This document shows positions 8,641 to 19,500 of a stretch of DNA of 64,000 nucleotides, one piece after another. Below the pieces are notes generated by a model, which saw only the letters and a list, made by a program, of their open reading frames with translations, made no database searches and was not told the origin of the DNA. The first letter of the stretch is position 1. Each line of letters starts with the position of its first letter. This stretch comes from CAVWUA01 sp963758025 (GTDB lineage Bacteria > Planctomycetota > Planctomycetia > Isosphaerales > Isosphaeraceae): contig CAVWUA010000023.1 of assembly GCA_963758025.1 (NCBI GenBank), positions 1-64,000 on the forward strand. The letters run 5' to 3'. Both the position numbers and the translations under genes were made by a program.

Positions 8641-9423
8641 TCAGCCGAGGCCGGCGTCGGGGAGGGGGACGTCCTTGCGGCTCCAGCGCGTGAAAAGCTC
8701 GCGGACCCACTCGGGACCGGTGCGCGAGGGGGGCGGCTCGGGGTGGGCTGCGGCCCACTCCAGGGCGAGGACCAGGGGGATGCGTTCCCCTTCGGTGGGG
8801 TCGTCCTGCTCAAAGTGGGCGAGAGTGTTGGCCAGGGGGGCCGGGATGTCCACCTTGCGGATCAGGCCCTCGCCGGGGGTCCGGCAGAGCGCGGCGGGGG
8901 AGGTGACGAGGTACTCGCGGCAGACGATCGGCCGCTCGGGGTGAATCGAGCACGACTCGGCTTCGAGAAACGGGCAGGGGATGCCTTGACGGAAATAGGC
9001 CAGGCCGAGGGCGCGATAGTCGGTGTCGGGGCCGTCGAGATCGCGGATCGGGTCGAGCAGGCCCGCCTCGTCGAGACGGCGGAGGGCGTCGGCGAAGCGG
9101 TCGAGCACGGCCGACCGGCGCGGCTCGGGCAGAGCGGCGACGAGGTCGCGGATCTCGCGGGCCTCAATGCCGGAGATGGGCACGAGCTGCCGGCAGCAGG
9201 CGCCACAGCCGGCGCAGCAAGAGATCGGCAGGCCCGCGGCCTCGGAAGCCTGCTCGGCGTTGGCGACGATGGCGTTGGCGAGGGTCCGGACCGCCGGCAG
9301 GACCGCACCCGGCGGCGACGGGCCGGCGGGCACGGTCAGCTCGACCCGGACCGGGCTGCCGCCGACGTTCAACTCGACCTGGGCCGTGACCTCCTCTGCC
9401 GTCGGATTCGCACGACGCGTCAT
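8641..9423 (-). CDS. YkgJ-family cysteine-cluster protein
   Basis: This intact 260-residue soluble protein contains the CxxCxxCC-type cluster CCAGCGACCRQLVPIS (about residues 68-84). Further cysteines lie in FRQGIPCPFLEAESCSIHPE and RPIVCREYLVTSPAALC, the pattern of the YkgJ/UPF0153 family thought to bind zinc or iron. The start at 9423 has GGGGAGG seven bases upstream. The function is not established for the family. No neighbour gives a specific clue. Confidence 0.8.
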   Translation of the reverse strand: MTRRANPTAEEVTAQVELNVGGSPVRVELTVPAGPSPPGAVLPAVRTLANAIVANAEQASEAAGLPISCCAGCGACCRQLVPISGIEAREIRDLVAALPEPRRSAVLDRFADALRRLDEAGLLDPIRDLDGPDTDYRALGLAYFRQGIPCPFLEAESCSIHPERPIVCREYLVTSPAALCRTPGEGLIRKVDIPAPLANTLAHFEQDDPTEGERIPLVLALEWAAAHPEPPPSRTGPEWVRELFTRWSRKDVPLPDAGLG

Positions 9424-9736
9424 GGGACCACCTCCCCTCCGCTTGCCCTTGCCCCCTCGTCAGGGGCCTGGATCGCGCCGACTCCCACAGACGAGCTTAA
9501 CCTGCCGGGACGACCGTTCGCCAGCAGGGAACGGCGGGAGTGAACTTTCGCTTCGCCGGGAGGCACGGCTCCGGTCGTTCGACGTGGAGACTGGGAGGAA
9601 ATCCGCGGCATGGCAATGGCGATGCGGACGATATACAATGCCATGCATTATTATACCGCTGCCTTGAGTTGCGGTACGTCCCCCCTTCTTCCCCCGTTGA
9701 CGCCCCCGATCTTAAGCGATTTAGAAGGACCTGTTC
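9424..9736. other. Divergent intergenic region
   Basis: These 313 bases separate the minus-strand YkgJ-type gene from the plus-strand TPR lipoprotein and so should carry both promoters. An AT-richer patch lies at about 9625-9665. I see no clear -35/-10 pair and no conserved ORF. Confidence 0.45.
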
Positions 9737-11035
9737 ATGTACAATCGTCGAACGATCCTTGGCGCAGGGAACATTGCCGTTTGGCTCGGCGTCCTCGGAT
9801 TCCTGGGATGCGGCGCGGAGGAAGGTGGACCGAGTGGCACGACAGCGCCGGTGAAGCAGGTGGCGTCGAGCCCCACCGCTCCCGATCCGGCCGGGGAGAA
9901 GGATTCCGGAGAGATTCCGACTCCCGAGGAAGCCCGCCAGTTCGCCGAGAGGATGATCGATGTCCTGAAGCGAGGCGACAGTGAAGGGATGAATGCGCTG
10001 ATCGACTGGGATGCCTTGCTGGAACGGACGACCGCCGGAATCGACGTGGCTCCCGAGGTACGCGATGGATTCATCAAGGGGGTGAAGGAGGCGAGGAACG
10101 CGCCGGGCAGCCTGGTGACGGAGCTGATCGGCGCCGTCCGTCGCGGGGGGGAGATCAGCCTGCTCCGCGTGCACCTTGTTGACAAATCGCCCCGGGCCTT
10201 GCTGCGGATGGCGTTTCCCGAGAACGGCGGCGTGAACTACTACGACATGGTCCTGACCCGTCGCCCCGACGGCGAGGTCCGCGCGGTGGATCTGTTTGTG
10301 TACATCTCCGGAGAGTTATTCTCGCAGACCCTGCGGAAGGGCTACATTCAGCTCGCGGCCTACGAGAACCGCAACTTCCTCGACAAGCTGACCGGGCGCG
10401 AGCAGACGTTCGTTCAGAACCTTCCGAAGATGAAACGCATGACCGATGCCATCGCGGCCGGGCAATATGACCAGGCGCTGGCGACCTTCGATGAGTTGCC
10501 GGAGGATTTGAAGCACGAGAAGCTTTTCCTCCTGATCCGCATCCGCGCTGCCCAGGCGAAGGATGACATGACGCTGTATGCCGCGACGATCGAGGACCTC
10601 CGCAAGCACTATCCGGACGACCCCAGCATCAACTTCCTGTCGATCGACGGGTATGTCTTGAAGAAAGAGTTCGATAAGGCGCTGGCCAGTATTGATCGGC
10701 TCGACGCGAACCTGGGGGGTGATCCTTACCTGAACGTCCTCCGCGCGGGGATTCTCCTGCAGCAGGGAAAAAACGAGGAGGCCCGGAACGTCGCTCTCAA
10801 GGCCATCGCCGAGGAGCCGTCACTTCTGGATGCCTACTGGACGCTGGTGACCATCTCGCTCAAGGAAGAAAAGTACGACGAGACGCTTCGGCTGCTGACC
10901 CAGCTCGAAAAGGACTTTCAGCTCCAGATGCGAGACATGAGCCAGATCCCGGAATACGCGGGGTTCGTCAAGTCCCCGCAGTATCAGGAATGGCAAAAGG
11001 CTCATCCGGGCGGACCGCAACGCGTCAAGCCCTGA
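9737..11035 (+). CDS. TPR-containing lipoprotein
   Basis: This 432-residue protein has a lipoprotein signal ending in LGVLGFLGCG (Cys at about residue 25). A Ser/Pro/Thr-rich linker and a mixed alpha/beta region (residues 60-200, EEARQFAERMIDVLKRGDSE) follow. The C-terminal half consists of TPR-like helices (PLEDLKHEKLFLLIRIRAAQ-type pairs, residues about 235-400; for example LNVLRAGILLQQGKNEEARN). The start has AAGGA eight bases upstream. It is probably anchored in a membrane and mediates protein contacts. I do not recognise a specific family. The frame is intact. Confidence 0.75.
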   Translation: MYNRRTILGAGNIAVWLGVLGFLGCGAEEGGPSGTTAPVKQVASSPTAPDPAGEKDSGEIPTPEEARQFAERMIDVLKRGDSEGMNALIDWDALLERTTAGIDVAPEVRDGFIKGVKEARNAPGSLVTELIGAVRRGGEISLLRVHLVDKSPRALLRMAFPENGGVNYYDMVLTRRPDGEVRAVDLFVYISGELFSQTLRKGYIQLAAYENRNFLDKLTGREQTFVQNLPKMKRMTDAIAAGQYDQALATFDELPEDLKHEKLFLLIRIRAAQAKDDMTLYAATIEDLRKHYPDDPSINFLSIDGYVLKKEFDKALASIDRLDANLGGDPYLNVLRAGILLQQGKNEEARNVALKAIAEEPSLLDAYWTLVTISLKEEKYDETLRLLTQLEKDFQLQMRDMSQIPEYAGFVKSPQYQEWQKAHPGGPQRVKP

Positions 11036-11294
11036 TCCCCCAAAGGCCGAAACTGGATCGGATTCTCGTTTGGCACGTCTCTCGACCGCACCTCCCTACG
11101 AAATGGTGCGTCCGAGGGACGCGCCCCACCGTGCCGGCCGGGAAGAAAGGGAAGGGGGCATTCGGAAGTGTCTCGCTTTTTTCTGTATTTTTCTCTGGCT
11201 CATCGGTTAGTCTCACATAAGGAGCTGAATCACCCATGCTCCTCCTTGATGGACGGACTCCGTCCGATTCCCCCCCTCAATCGGAGGAAACGCC

Positions 11295-12986
11295 ATGAGA
11301 CTGAAGATCGCGACATGGATCCCCTTTGCGCTCCTGATCGGACTCGGGATGGGATGGGCGAGCGGGCTGCTGACTCCGACGCCTCGGGTCGCGGCACAGG
11401 ACGCGAAGAAACGTCAGCGCGAGCCGCTCTTTGAAGGGCTGGGGAGCCATTCGCGCCGGGTGACGACGTCCTCGGACAATGCGCAACGGTATTTCGACCA
11501 GGGCCTGAACTTCCTCGTGGCGTTCAACCACGATGAGGCCGCCCGTTCGTTCCGCCAGGCCGCGGAGATCGACCCGAATTGCGCCATGGCCTGGTGGGGA
11601 GTCGCCGTGGCTCAGGGGCCGCACATCAACCGCCCGACCGTCAATGCGGAGCAGGCCAGGGTCGCGTGGGACGCTCTGGCGAAGGCCCGCGCGAAGTCGG
11701 CCCAGGCCAGCGAGCTGGAGCGCGAACTGATCGACGCCCTGGCCAGGCGATGCGTTCTCGATCCACCCGAGGACCGCTCCGCGCTGGATCAGGCGTACGC
11801 CGAGGCCATGCGGGCCTTGTGGACGGACCATCCGGATGACGCCGATCTCGGCGCCCTCACCGCCGAGGCGTTGATGAACCTCCGGCCCTGGGATCTCTAC
11901 ACACAGGACGCGCAGCCGCAGCCGGGCACCGAGGCGATCGTCGAGCTACTCGAAACCGTGCTGAAGCTCGACCCGGACCACCCGTTTGCCAACCACCTGT
12001 ACATCCACGCTGTCGAGCCCTCGACCCGTCCGGAGCGCGCGGAGACCGCCGCGGATCGCCTCCGCGACCTCCAGCCGGGCCTCTCTCACAACGTCCACAT
12101 GCCGTCACACATCGACGTGCGGCTGGGGCACTGGAACGCGGCCGAGGAAGCCAACCGCAAAGCGATCGCCGCCGACCGTCGGTTTCTCGCCCTCAGGTCC
12201 GATCCCGGCTTCTACGGGCTCTACATCGCGCACAACCACCACATGCTCGGCTACGCCGCGATGATGCGGGGCGAGAGCAAGACGGCCATCCAGACCATCG
12301 ACGAGATGATCACGCTGGTCCCGAAAGAGTGGGCGATGCAGAACGCGGTCATCGCCGATGGATACATGATCATGCCCCTCGAAGTGCGCATGCGCTTCGG
12401 CCACTGGGACGAGATTCTCGCCGCCCCGGAACCCCCCGACGTCTTTCCGCTCGCGCGGGCCCTGCGCCATTACGCGCGTGCGGTGGCCTATGCGGCGCAG
12501 GATCGACTGGAAGAGGCACGCGCGGAGCAGGACCGTTTCCAGAAAGCTCGGGAAGAGGTTCCCGACCCGTGGTCCTTTGGCAACAACAAGGCGGCGGACC
12601 TGCTCGCCGTCGCCGAGCACCTCATGAATGGAGAGATCCTGTACCGCGAGAATCGTCCGGAGAAAGCCTTCGCCGAACTCCGCGAGGCCGTCCGTCGCCA
12701 GGACCTCCTCCGCTATTCCGAGCCGCCGGACTGGATCTTACCGGTGCGCCACGCCCTGGGCGCGGCCCTGATGCAGTCGGGCCGATTCGAGGAAGCGGAA
12801 CAGGTTTACCGAGACGACCTGAAACGGCTGCCGGAAAACGGCTGGTCCCTCTTCGGCCTGGCCCGCTCCCTCAAACTCCAGAACAAGGACGACGAGGCGC
12901 AGAAGGTGCACGCGCGCTGGCAAGAGTGCTGGAAGGACGCCGACGTCACGCTCTCGTCCTCCTGCTTCTGCCAGCCAGGGGTCTGA
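11295..12986 (+). CDS. Exported TPR protein
   Basis: This intact 563-residue protein starts at an ATG with GGAGG seven bases upstream. An N-terminal TM/signal segment (WIPFALLIGLGMGWASGLL) is followed by TPR-type helical pairs beginning NAQRYFDQGLNFLVAFNHDE and AARSFRQAAEIDPNCAMAWW. Later parts include DPDHPFANHLYIHAVEPS and LSHNVHMPSHIDVRLGHWN, a His-rich motif seen in a widespread family of roughly 550-residue TPR proteins of unknown function. The C-terminus has a Cys cluster (SSSCFCQPGV). It may have a periplasmic scaffold or peptidase-like role, but no catalytic motif is secure. Confidence 0.75.
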   Translation: MRLKIATWIPFALLIGLGMGWASGLLTPTPRVAAQDAKKRQREPLFEGLGSHSRRVTTSSDNAQRYFDQGLNFLVAFNHDEAARSFRQAAEIDPNCAMAWWGVAVAQGPHINRPTVNAEQARVAWDALAKARAKSAQASELERELIDALARRCVLDPPEDRSALDQAYAEAMRALWTDHPDDADLGALTAEALMNLRPWDLYTQDAQPQPGTEAIVELLETVLKLDPDHPFANHLYIHAVEPSTRPERAETAADRLRDLQPGLSHNVHMPSHIDVRLGHWNAAEEANRKAIAADRRFLALRSDPGFYGLYIAHNHHMLGYAAMMRGESKTAIQTIDEMITLVPKEWAMQNAVIADGYMIMPLEVRMRFGHWDEILAAPEPPDVFPLARALRHYARAVAYAAQDRLEEARAEQDRFQKAREEVPDPWSFGNNKAADLLAVAEHLMNGEILYRENRPEKAFAELREAVRRQDLLRYSEPPDWILPVRHALGAALMQSGRFEEAEQVYRDDLKRLPENGWSLFGLARSLKLQNKDDEAQKVHARWQECWKDADVTLSSSCFCQPGV

Positions 12987-13044
12987 TCGCGTTCCCGGCG
13001 GACCTTCGGAAAATCGTCGCCAGGAACCATATCAGGGGATTGAT

Positions 13045-13063
13045 CCCCGGCGGGAGGCCGGGG
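13045..13063. terminator. Short GC hairpin between convergent genes
   Basis: CCCCGGC (13045-13051) pairs with GCCGGGG (13057-13063) around a five-base loop, between the stop of the plus-strand TPR gene and the stop of the minus-strand lipoprotein. No clear U tract is present. Its position suggests a shared terminator. Confidence 0.4.
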
Positions 13064-13066
13064 CGG

Positions 13067-13261
13067 TCAGAGGCCCGTGCTGGCGGCGGCGCTGTTGGTG
13101 CCCTTCATGTCCATGTTCACGGGCTGACCGAGATCGACATCCGGCGCGGGGCCTTGCACACTGGTCTCCATCCCGGGCTTGATTCCGCTTGCCGATCCGC
13201 AGCCCGCCAGGCTGCACGCCAGAACCATCATCATCGCGCCGAAGATCCAGAAGTGCCGCAT
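13067..13261 (-). CDS. Small lipoprotein downstream of the DUF1559 gene
   Basis: This is a 64-residue protein with a signal peptide and lipobox (MMMVLACSLAGCGSASG). A short Gly/Pro/Asp-rich tail without recognisable domains follows. The ATG at 13261 has GGAG about nine bases upstream. In-frame ATGs further upstream would add an unlikely leader. Small lipoproteins commonly follow DUF1559 genes in planctomycetes, so it is probably co-transcribed with the gene at 13411-14502. Function unknown. Confidence 0.7.
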   Translation of the reverse strand: MRHFWIFGAMMMVLACSLAGCGSASGIKPGMETSVQGPAPDVDLGQPVNMDMKGTNSAAASTGL

Positions 13262-13410
13262 GGGCGTTCGCTCCGGTTGTCTGTTCATGTGGATCACGAG
13301 ATCAGGTCGCGCTGGGCCCCCCGACTCCCAGGCCGGTACGACCTGGAGAGCCGGGGTTGCCCATCGCTCTGGAAGGTTGAGAGATCGACCGATGCCGATC
13401 CCGGCAAGGT

Positions 13411-14502
<1,092 letters not shown>

Positions 14503-15060
14503 TACCCAGCCTCCTCACGGCGATAGAGATGCCGACGGATGGAAAAGAACACAGTGCAAGCAGGGCGGCTTCGCGCCGCCGGGATAGACCTTTCAAGCGA
14601 GACCGCGTTGCTCCCATTCCACGCGACAATCCAGATGCGAGGAAAGGATGGATCACCTGGGTTCGCACCTTCATCCCGAACGCCAAGAACGTGTGAAGGC
14701 TCTCGACGGGAGGATGCCGGGGCTTTCTTCTAAAGACAGCGACAATTTCAATTAGAATTGACCTACAATATGCCTGAATTTTTGGAATCCACGCTTTTTT
14801 TATAGATTTTTGAATGATTATTGGATCAAGCCCCATCAACCTGGTCAAGGGAAAACCGGATCAGGGAACATGGATTTCGCTCCGCGTGTCCGTGGAGGTG
14901 TTCCCCGGGACTTGCCAGTGCTCCGCTTCGTCTTTCGGCGCGTGATCTGTTCTCGTGATCTCGTCAATTCGACTGTCCGCCGCAACCAGTTTCTCGGTAT
15001 GCTGATGGGGATGCGCTGGGACGCGCTGCGTTATCTTGGAAGAGAGGTTCACCGAGAGTC
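14503..15060. other. Divergent intergenic region with an AT-rich island
   Basis: These 558 bases separate the DUF1559 gene (minus) from carA (plus). A strikingly AT-rich tract (about 14735-14825, including runs of T) contrasts with the GC-rich surroundings and probably holds promoters for both directions. I see no conserved ORF, no attenuator-like leader for carA and no PyrR-type anti-antiterminator I could defend. Confidence 0.5.
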
Positions 15061-16203
15061 ATGGATATCGCCAAGCTGGCACTCGAAAATGGGGTGGTTT
15101 TCACGGGAAGGGCCTTCGGCGCGACGGCCGAGGTCGATGGCGAGGTCGTCTTCAACACGAGCATGACGGGGTATCAGGAGATCCTGACCGACCCGTCGTA
15201 CCACGGGCAGATCGTGGCGATGACGTACCCGATGATCGGCAACTACGGGGTCAACGCCGAGGATGCCGAGAGCCGACGGCCCTGGGTCCGCGGGTTCGTC
15301 GTGCGCGAGCTGAGCCGCCTGGCGAGCAACTTCCGGTCGAGCGGCTCGCTTGATGACTACATGAAGGAGAACGGGATTCCCGGCATCGAGGGGGTGGACA
15401 CCCGCGCTCTGGTCCGCCTGACGCGCGAGCACGGGGCGATGAAGGGGGTGCTCTCGACGATCGACCTGGACGATCAGAGCCTCGTGGCCAAGGCCCAGAA
15501 TAGCCCCGGCCTGATCGGCCGCGACCTGGCCCGCGAGGTCATGCCGCCGGGGGCGAGCACCTGGGAACCCGGGTTCGAGAGCCGCTTCGTCGAACACACG
15601 AAACCGACCGAATCGGAGCAAACGACGAAGCGGCCGCACGTCGTCGCACTCGACTTCGGCATGAAGTGGAACATTCCGCGCCACCTGGTCGAGTCCGGCT
15701 GCCGCGTGACCGTGTTGCCGGGGAACACCCCCGCCGGGGCGATCCTGGAGCACGAGCCGGACGGAATTTTTATCTCCAACGGACCGGGCGACCCCCGGCC
15801 GCTCGAAGAGGCGACCGGGACGTTGCGAACCCTCGTCAAGTCGGCCGCCGAGTCGCGCGGAACGCCGATATTTGGCATCTGCCTGGGGCACCAGCTTCTC
15901 GGCCAGGCGTTCGGCGCGAAGACGTTCAAGCTGAAGTTCGGTCATCGGGGCGTGAATCACCCGGTCCGCAACAACCGCACCGGTAAGGTGGAGATCACCA
16001 CGCAGAACCACGGCTTCGCCGTCGATCCGGCCACCCTGCCGAAGGATGTCGAGGCCAGCCACATCAACCTGAACGATCAGACTCTGGAGGGCTTGCGGCA
16101 CACGCGGCTACCGATCCTCGGCGTGCAGTACCACCCGGAAGCCTCCGCCGGACCGCACGATAGCGCCTATCTGTTCGCGGAATTTCGTAAGTTAATGGAT
16201 TGA
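15061..16203 (+). CDS. carA: Carbamoyl-phosphate synthase small subunit
   Basis: This glutamine amidotransferase subunit releases ammonia from glutamine for the large subunit CarB in pyrimidine and arginine synthesis. It is intact at 380 residues. The N-terminal CPSase_sm domain (GRAFGATAEVDGEVVFNTSM, TGYQEILTDPSYHGQIV) is followed by a class-I GATase domain. The catalytic Cys is at about residue 274 (IFGICLGHQLLGQAFG), and the His and Glu are at about 358 and 360 (GVQYHPEAS). The HPE and ISNGPGDP motifs are all present. No carB is adjacent. The downstream neighbours purA, uppS and cdsA are also housekeeping genes. Confidence 0.97.
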   Translation: MDIAKLALENGVVFTGRAFGATAEVDGEVVFNTSMTGYQEILTDPSYHGQIVAMTYPMIGNYGVNAEDAESRRPWVRGFVVRELSRLASNFRSSGSLDDYMKENGIPGIEGVDTRALVRLTREHGAMKGVLSTIDLDDQSLVAKAQNSPGLIGRDLAREVMPPGASTWEPGFESRFVEHTKPTESEQTTKRPHVVALDFGMKWNIPRHLVESGCRVTVLPGNTPAGAILEHEPDGIFISNGPGDPRPLEEATGTLRTLVKSAAESRGTPIFGICLGHQLLGQAFGAKTFKLKFGHRGVNHPVRNNRTGKVEITTQNHGFAVDPATLPKDVEASHINLNDQTLEGLRHTRLPILGVQYHPEASAGPHDSAYLFAEFRKLMD

Positions 16204-16320
16204 GGGAGCCAAGGCGTCTCGCGCCGGTCGTCCCGGGCGATTGACGCCACACCGGCCAGAGCGTTACCCTGTTTTCTTTGCATTGCAAAGGTCGTTAGTC
16301 GAACATCGGAGAGTGCCAGC

Positions 16321-17619
16321 GTGCCATCGACGTGTGTGGTGGGCCTTCAGTGGGGAGACGAGGCCAAGGGGAAGATCGTGGACCTGCTCTGCGACCAGCA
16401 CGACGCCGTCGTGCGGTATCAAGGGGGGGCGAACGCCGGGCACACGGTGGTGGCCGACGGGGTGACGTACAAACTCTCATTAATTCCGACCGGGATTCTC
16501 CGGCCGGGGATCACCGCCGTCATTGGCAACGGCGTGGTGGTGCACCCGCCGGCCTTGCTCGATGAGATCGACCGGCTATCCGGGCAGGGGGTCGATTTCG
16601 GCGATCGGCTGTACGTCAGCGACCGCGCCCACGTGATCTTGCCCTACCACCTGGCCGAGGAGCGGTTGACCGAGGAATCGGCGTCGGCGGCCGACCATCT
16701 GGGGACCACCCGGCGCGGGATCGGCCCTTGCTACCGGGATAAGTTCGGGCGCGTCCACGGCGTCCGCATGGGGGACCTGTTCCACCCTGAGAAGTTCCGT
16801 GCCCACCTGGACCGAATCATCGCCTACAAAAACCGGCTCCTGAACGCCATGTTGCCGGATTACGAGCCGCTGGACGCGAAGACAGTCGCTGACGAGTACC
16901 TCGGACACGCCGAGCGGCTCCGACCGTTCGTCCGCGACACGACCGCCTGGCTGCACGAGGCGCTGGGGCAGGGGAAGCGCCTGCTGTTCGAGGGGGCCCA
17001 GGGGTCCCTCCTGGACGTGGACCACGGCAGCTACCCTTATGTGACCAGTTCCAACAGCAGCGCGGCGGGCATCGCGGCCGGTTCCGGCGTGCCGACCCGG
17101 CACATCGACCGCTGGCTGGGGATCGTTAAGGGATATACGACCCGCGTCGGCGACGGCCCGTTCCCGACCGAGCAGGACAACCCGACCGGCGAACGTATCC
17201 GTCAGAAGGGGAAGGAGTTCGGCACCGTCACCGGTCGCCCGAGGCGCTGCGGCTGGTTCGACGCGGTGGCCGTCCGTTACTCGGCGAGGATCAGCGGCGC
17301 GACCGAGATTGCCGTGATGCTGCTGGACGTGCTCAGCGGGCATGAGTCGCTGAAGGTGGCCGTCGCGTATGAGGACGAGAGCGGCCGTCGTATCCGGGAT
17401 TTCCCCGGCCATCTCGACGACCTCGCCCGTTGCCGGCCGGTCTATGAGACCCTGCCGGGCTGGTCGCGGGAGATCACCGACGCCCGCTCATGGGACGAAC
17501 TGCCGACCGCCGCGCGGGAGTATGTCCGGTTCCTCGGAAAGCAGGTTGGGGTTCCGGTGTCGATCGTCTCGGTCGGCCCGGATCGTCGAGCGACGTTGTC
17601 CGTTCCGGCGACCGGGTGA
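16321..17619 (+). CDS. purA: Adenylosuccinate synthetase
   Basis: This enzyme catalyses the GTP-dependent joining of IMP and aspartate, the first step from IMP to AMP. It is an intact 432 residues starting with GTG, preceded by GGAGAG. It shows the N-terminal loop GLQWGDEAKGKIVDLL (residues about 8-22; the usual second Gly of GDEGKG is Ala here), GGANAGHTVV, the switch GTTRRGIGPCYRDKFGR and the GTP-binding end VSVGPDRRATL. Aspartate- and IMP-binding stretches (TSSNSSAAGIAAGSGV; VTGRPRRCGWFDAVAVRYS) are conserved. The Gly-to-Ala change in the GDEGKG motif should be verified. Confidence 0.96.
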   Translation: MPSTCVVGLQWGDEAKGKIVDLLCDQHDAVVRYQGGANAGHTVVADGVTYKLSLIPTGILRPGITAVIGNGVVVHPPALLDEIDRLSGQGVDFGDRLYVSDRAHVILPYHLAEERLTEESASAADHLGTTRRGIGPCYRDKFGRVHGVRMGDLFHPEKFRAHLDRIIAYKNRLLNAMLPDYEPLDAKTVADEYLGHAERLRPFVRDTTAWLHEALGQGKRLLFEGAQGSLLDVDHGSYPYVTSSNSSAAGIAAGSGVPTRHIDRWLGIVKGYTTRVGDGPFPTEQDNPTGERIRQKGKEFGTVTGRPRRCGWFDAVAVRYSARISGATEIAVMLLDVLSGHESLKVAVAYEDESGRRIRDFPGHLDDLARCRPVYETLPGWSREITDARSWDELPTAAREYVRFLGKQVGVPVSIVSVGPDRRATLSVPATG

Positions 17620-17683
17620 CGTACTCCGGTTGAGATCACTCGGAATTCCGCCTCCGTCATCCGCGCAGAGAGCCGAGGTCTTC

Positions 17684-18463
17684 GTGTCGAGCTATCCGAT
17701 TCCCGTCGAAGGTCAGCGGACGATCGCCTCCCTGGGGCTTCAGCCCGAGCAACTGCCCCGCCACATCGCCATCATCATGGACGGCAACGGCCGCTGGGCG
17801 CAGTTGCGTGGGCGTCCTCGCATGTTGGGGCACCGCCAGGGGATACGGAGCGTGCGCGCGGTTGTCGAGGAAGGCTGCCGCCTCGGCCTGGAGCAACTGA
17901 CGCTCTACTGCTTCTCGGTCGAGAACTGGAAGCGGCCGACGCGCGAACTGCGGTTTCTGATGCGACTCCTGCGGCATTTCCTCATCGCCGAACGAGCCGA
18001 GTTGATGGATCAGAACGTCCGCCTGACGATGATCGGCCGCCGCCAGGGGTTACCCGACGCCGTCTTGAGGGAATACGAGAAGACGGAAGTTCAGACATCA
18101 ACCAATACCGGGATGACCCTTTGCCTGGCGGTCAATTATGGCGGTCGGAGCGAGATCGCCGACGCGGCGCGTCAGCTCGCGCGGGATGTCCGCGACAGGA
18201 AGCTTGACCCCGAGATGGTGGATGAGAAACGGTTCGCCTCCTACCTCTACACCGCGGGGATGTCCGACCCAGATTTGATGATCCGCACGGCGGGGGAGCT
18301 GCGCGTGAGCAACTATTTGCTCTGGCAGCTTTCTTATGCTGAGTTGTGGGTTACGGACGTGCTCTGGCCGGACTTCCGGGCGGAGAACCTGCACGAAGCA
18401 ATCCTCGCCTTCGCACGCCGTCAGCGCAAGTTTGGGGGCCTGCCCGCAACCTCGGGAATCTGA
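17684..18463 (+). CDS. uppS: Isoprenyl transferase (undecaprenyl diphosphate synthase type)
   Basis: This cis-prenyltransferase makes the C55 lipid carrier for cell-envelope polymers. The chosen GTG at 17684 has GAGG five bases upstream and gives 259 residues. A longer open frame upstream is out of context. The catalytic Asp is at about residue 33 in HIAIIMDGNGRWAQLRGRPR. Other signatures are GHRQGIRSVRAVVEE, LTLYCFSVENWKRP, NYGGRSEIADAAR and the C-terminal DPDLMIRTAGELRVSNYLLW QLSYAELWVTDVLWPDF. It is followed at 121 bases by cdsA, a common pairing. Confidence 0.96.
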   Translation: MSSYPIPVEGQRTIASLGLQPEQLPRHIAIIMDGNGRWAQLRGRPRMLGHRQGIRSVRAVVEEGCRLGLEQLTLYCFSVENWKRPTRELRFLMRLLRHFLIAERAELMDQNVRLTMIGRRQGLPDAVLREYEKTEVQTSTNTGMTLCLAVNYGGRSEIADAARQLARDVRDRKLDPEMVDEKRFASYLYTAGMSDPDLMIRTAGELRVSNYLLWQLSYAELWVTDVLWPDFRAENLHEAILAFARRQRKFGGLPATSGI

Positions 18464-18583
18464 GTGAACTCCGCCCATCGCCGTAAATTGGCGACGCGCT
18501 CGGGACATGGCGTCGTGCTGATGATATTCTGGAAGCGTGTGTGTCCCGTCCACCTTTCCGGAACCGGAGACGAAGACAGATCC

Positions 18584-19497
18584 ATGCTCGCATCTCGACT
18601 GGTGACCGGCCTCACCCTCGTCGCGGTCTTCGTCACGGCCATCGTCATCGACGAGCGGCTCGCCCCCTGGTATCCGTTCTGGTTCCTCGTGTCCTCGCTG
18701 GCGATGGGGGCCTCGGCCCTGGAGGTCGTCGGCTTGCTGGACCGCTCCAGTACCCGCCCCTCGGGCAACACGGTCTTCGGCGGGGTGATGGCCCTCGTCG
18801 TGGCGAACTGGGCGCCGCACCTGGTCGATGCGCTCTCGTACTCGCCGATCCTGGGAGACCCGCCTCCGTACGACCCCTCCGCACCCGTCGATGTGCTGGC
18901 GTGGCCCTTGTGGACGTTCGCGGCGATCGTGATGTTTTCCTTTGTTGCCCAGAGCGTCCAGTTTACCGTGCCGGGCAAGACGATGGCGACGATCTCCGGG
19001 ACGATTCTGGCGGTGGCGTATGTGGGGCTTCTGGGGAGCTTCGTGGTGCAGTTCCGCTGGCTGGGGGATCGGTATCACGGCCTGATCTCGCTGGCCGCGC
19101 TGGTGGCGACGGCCAAGGGGGCAGACACCGGGGCGTACACGATGGGACGGATCGCCGGCCGGCACAAGCTCTGGCCGCGGCTCAGCCCGAACAAGACGAT
19201 CGAGGGGGCCCTGGGGGGCCTGGCGTTCGGGACGTTGGGGGCCTCGGTGGTGATCGCCATCGCGCGTTACGGATTCAGCATAACGACCCTGAGCTGGCCC
19301 GCGACGATCGGTTTCGGTTTGCTCGTCGGTGCCGCCGCGCAGCTCGGCGACCTGATGGAATCGATGATCAAGCGCGACTGCGCCAGAAGGACGCCTCCGA
19401 CACCCTGCCGGGGTTCGGAGGCGTGCTCGACGTGATGGACTCGCTCCTGTTCGCCGGGCCGGTGGCCTACGGCTTCTGGATCTACTTCGGCCCTTGA
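18584..19497 (+). CDS. cdsA: Phosphatidate cytidylyltransferase, frameshift in the signature
   Basis: This enzyme makes CDP-diacylglycerol from phosphatidate and CTP in the membrane. The ATG at 18584 starts MLASRLVTGLTLVAVFVTAI, with about seven TM segments. Conserved parts include AKGADTGAYTMGRIAGRHKL, SPNKTIEGALGGLAFG and AAQLGDLMESMIKRDC. At about 19383 the frame shifts. The family signature continues in the other frame as QKDASDTLPGFGGVLDVMDS, then LLFAGPVAYGFWIYFGP to the TGA at 19495-19497. A one-base error would restore a normal roughly 304-residue enzyme. The gene ends three bases before the convergent gene at 19501. Confidence 0.9.
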
Positions 19498-19500
19498 GCG

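Noticed and set aside
14503..15060. Sigma-54 promoter around the TGGAAT...GC stretch near 14788
   Set aside because: The GG and GC elements are not at the required spacing.
17369..17683. Upstream extension of the uppS frame
   Set aside because: It overlaps purA in another frame and has no conserved sequence; GTG 17684 with GAGG is the better start.
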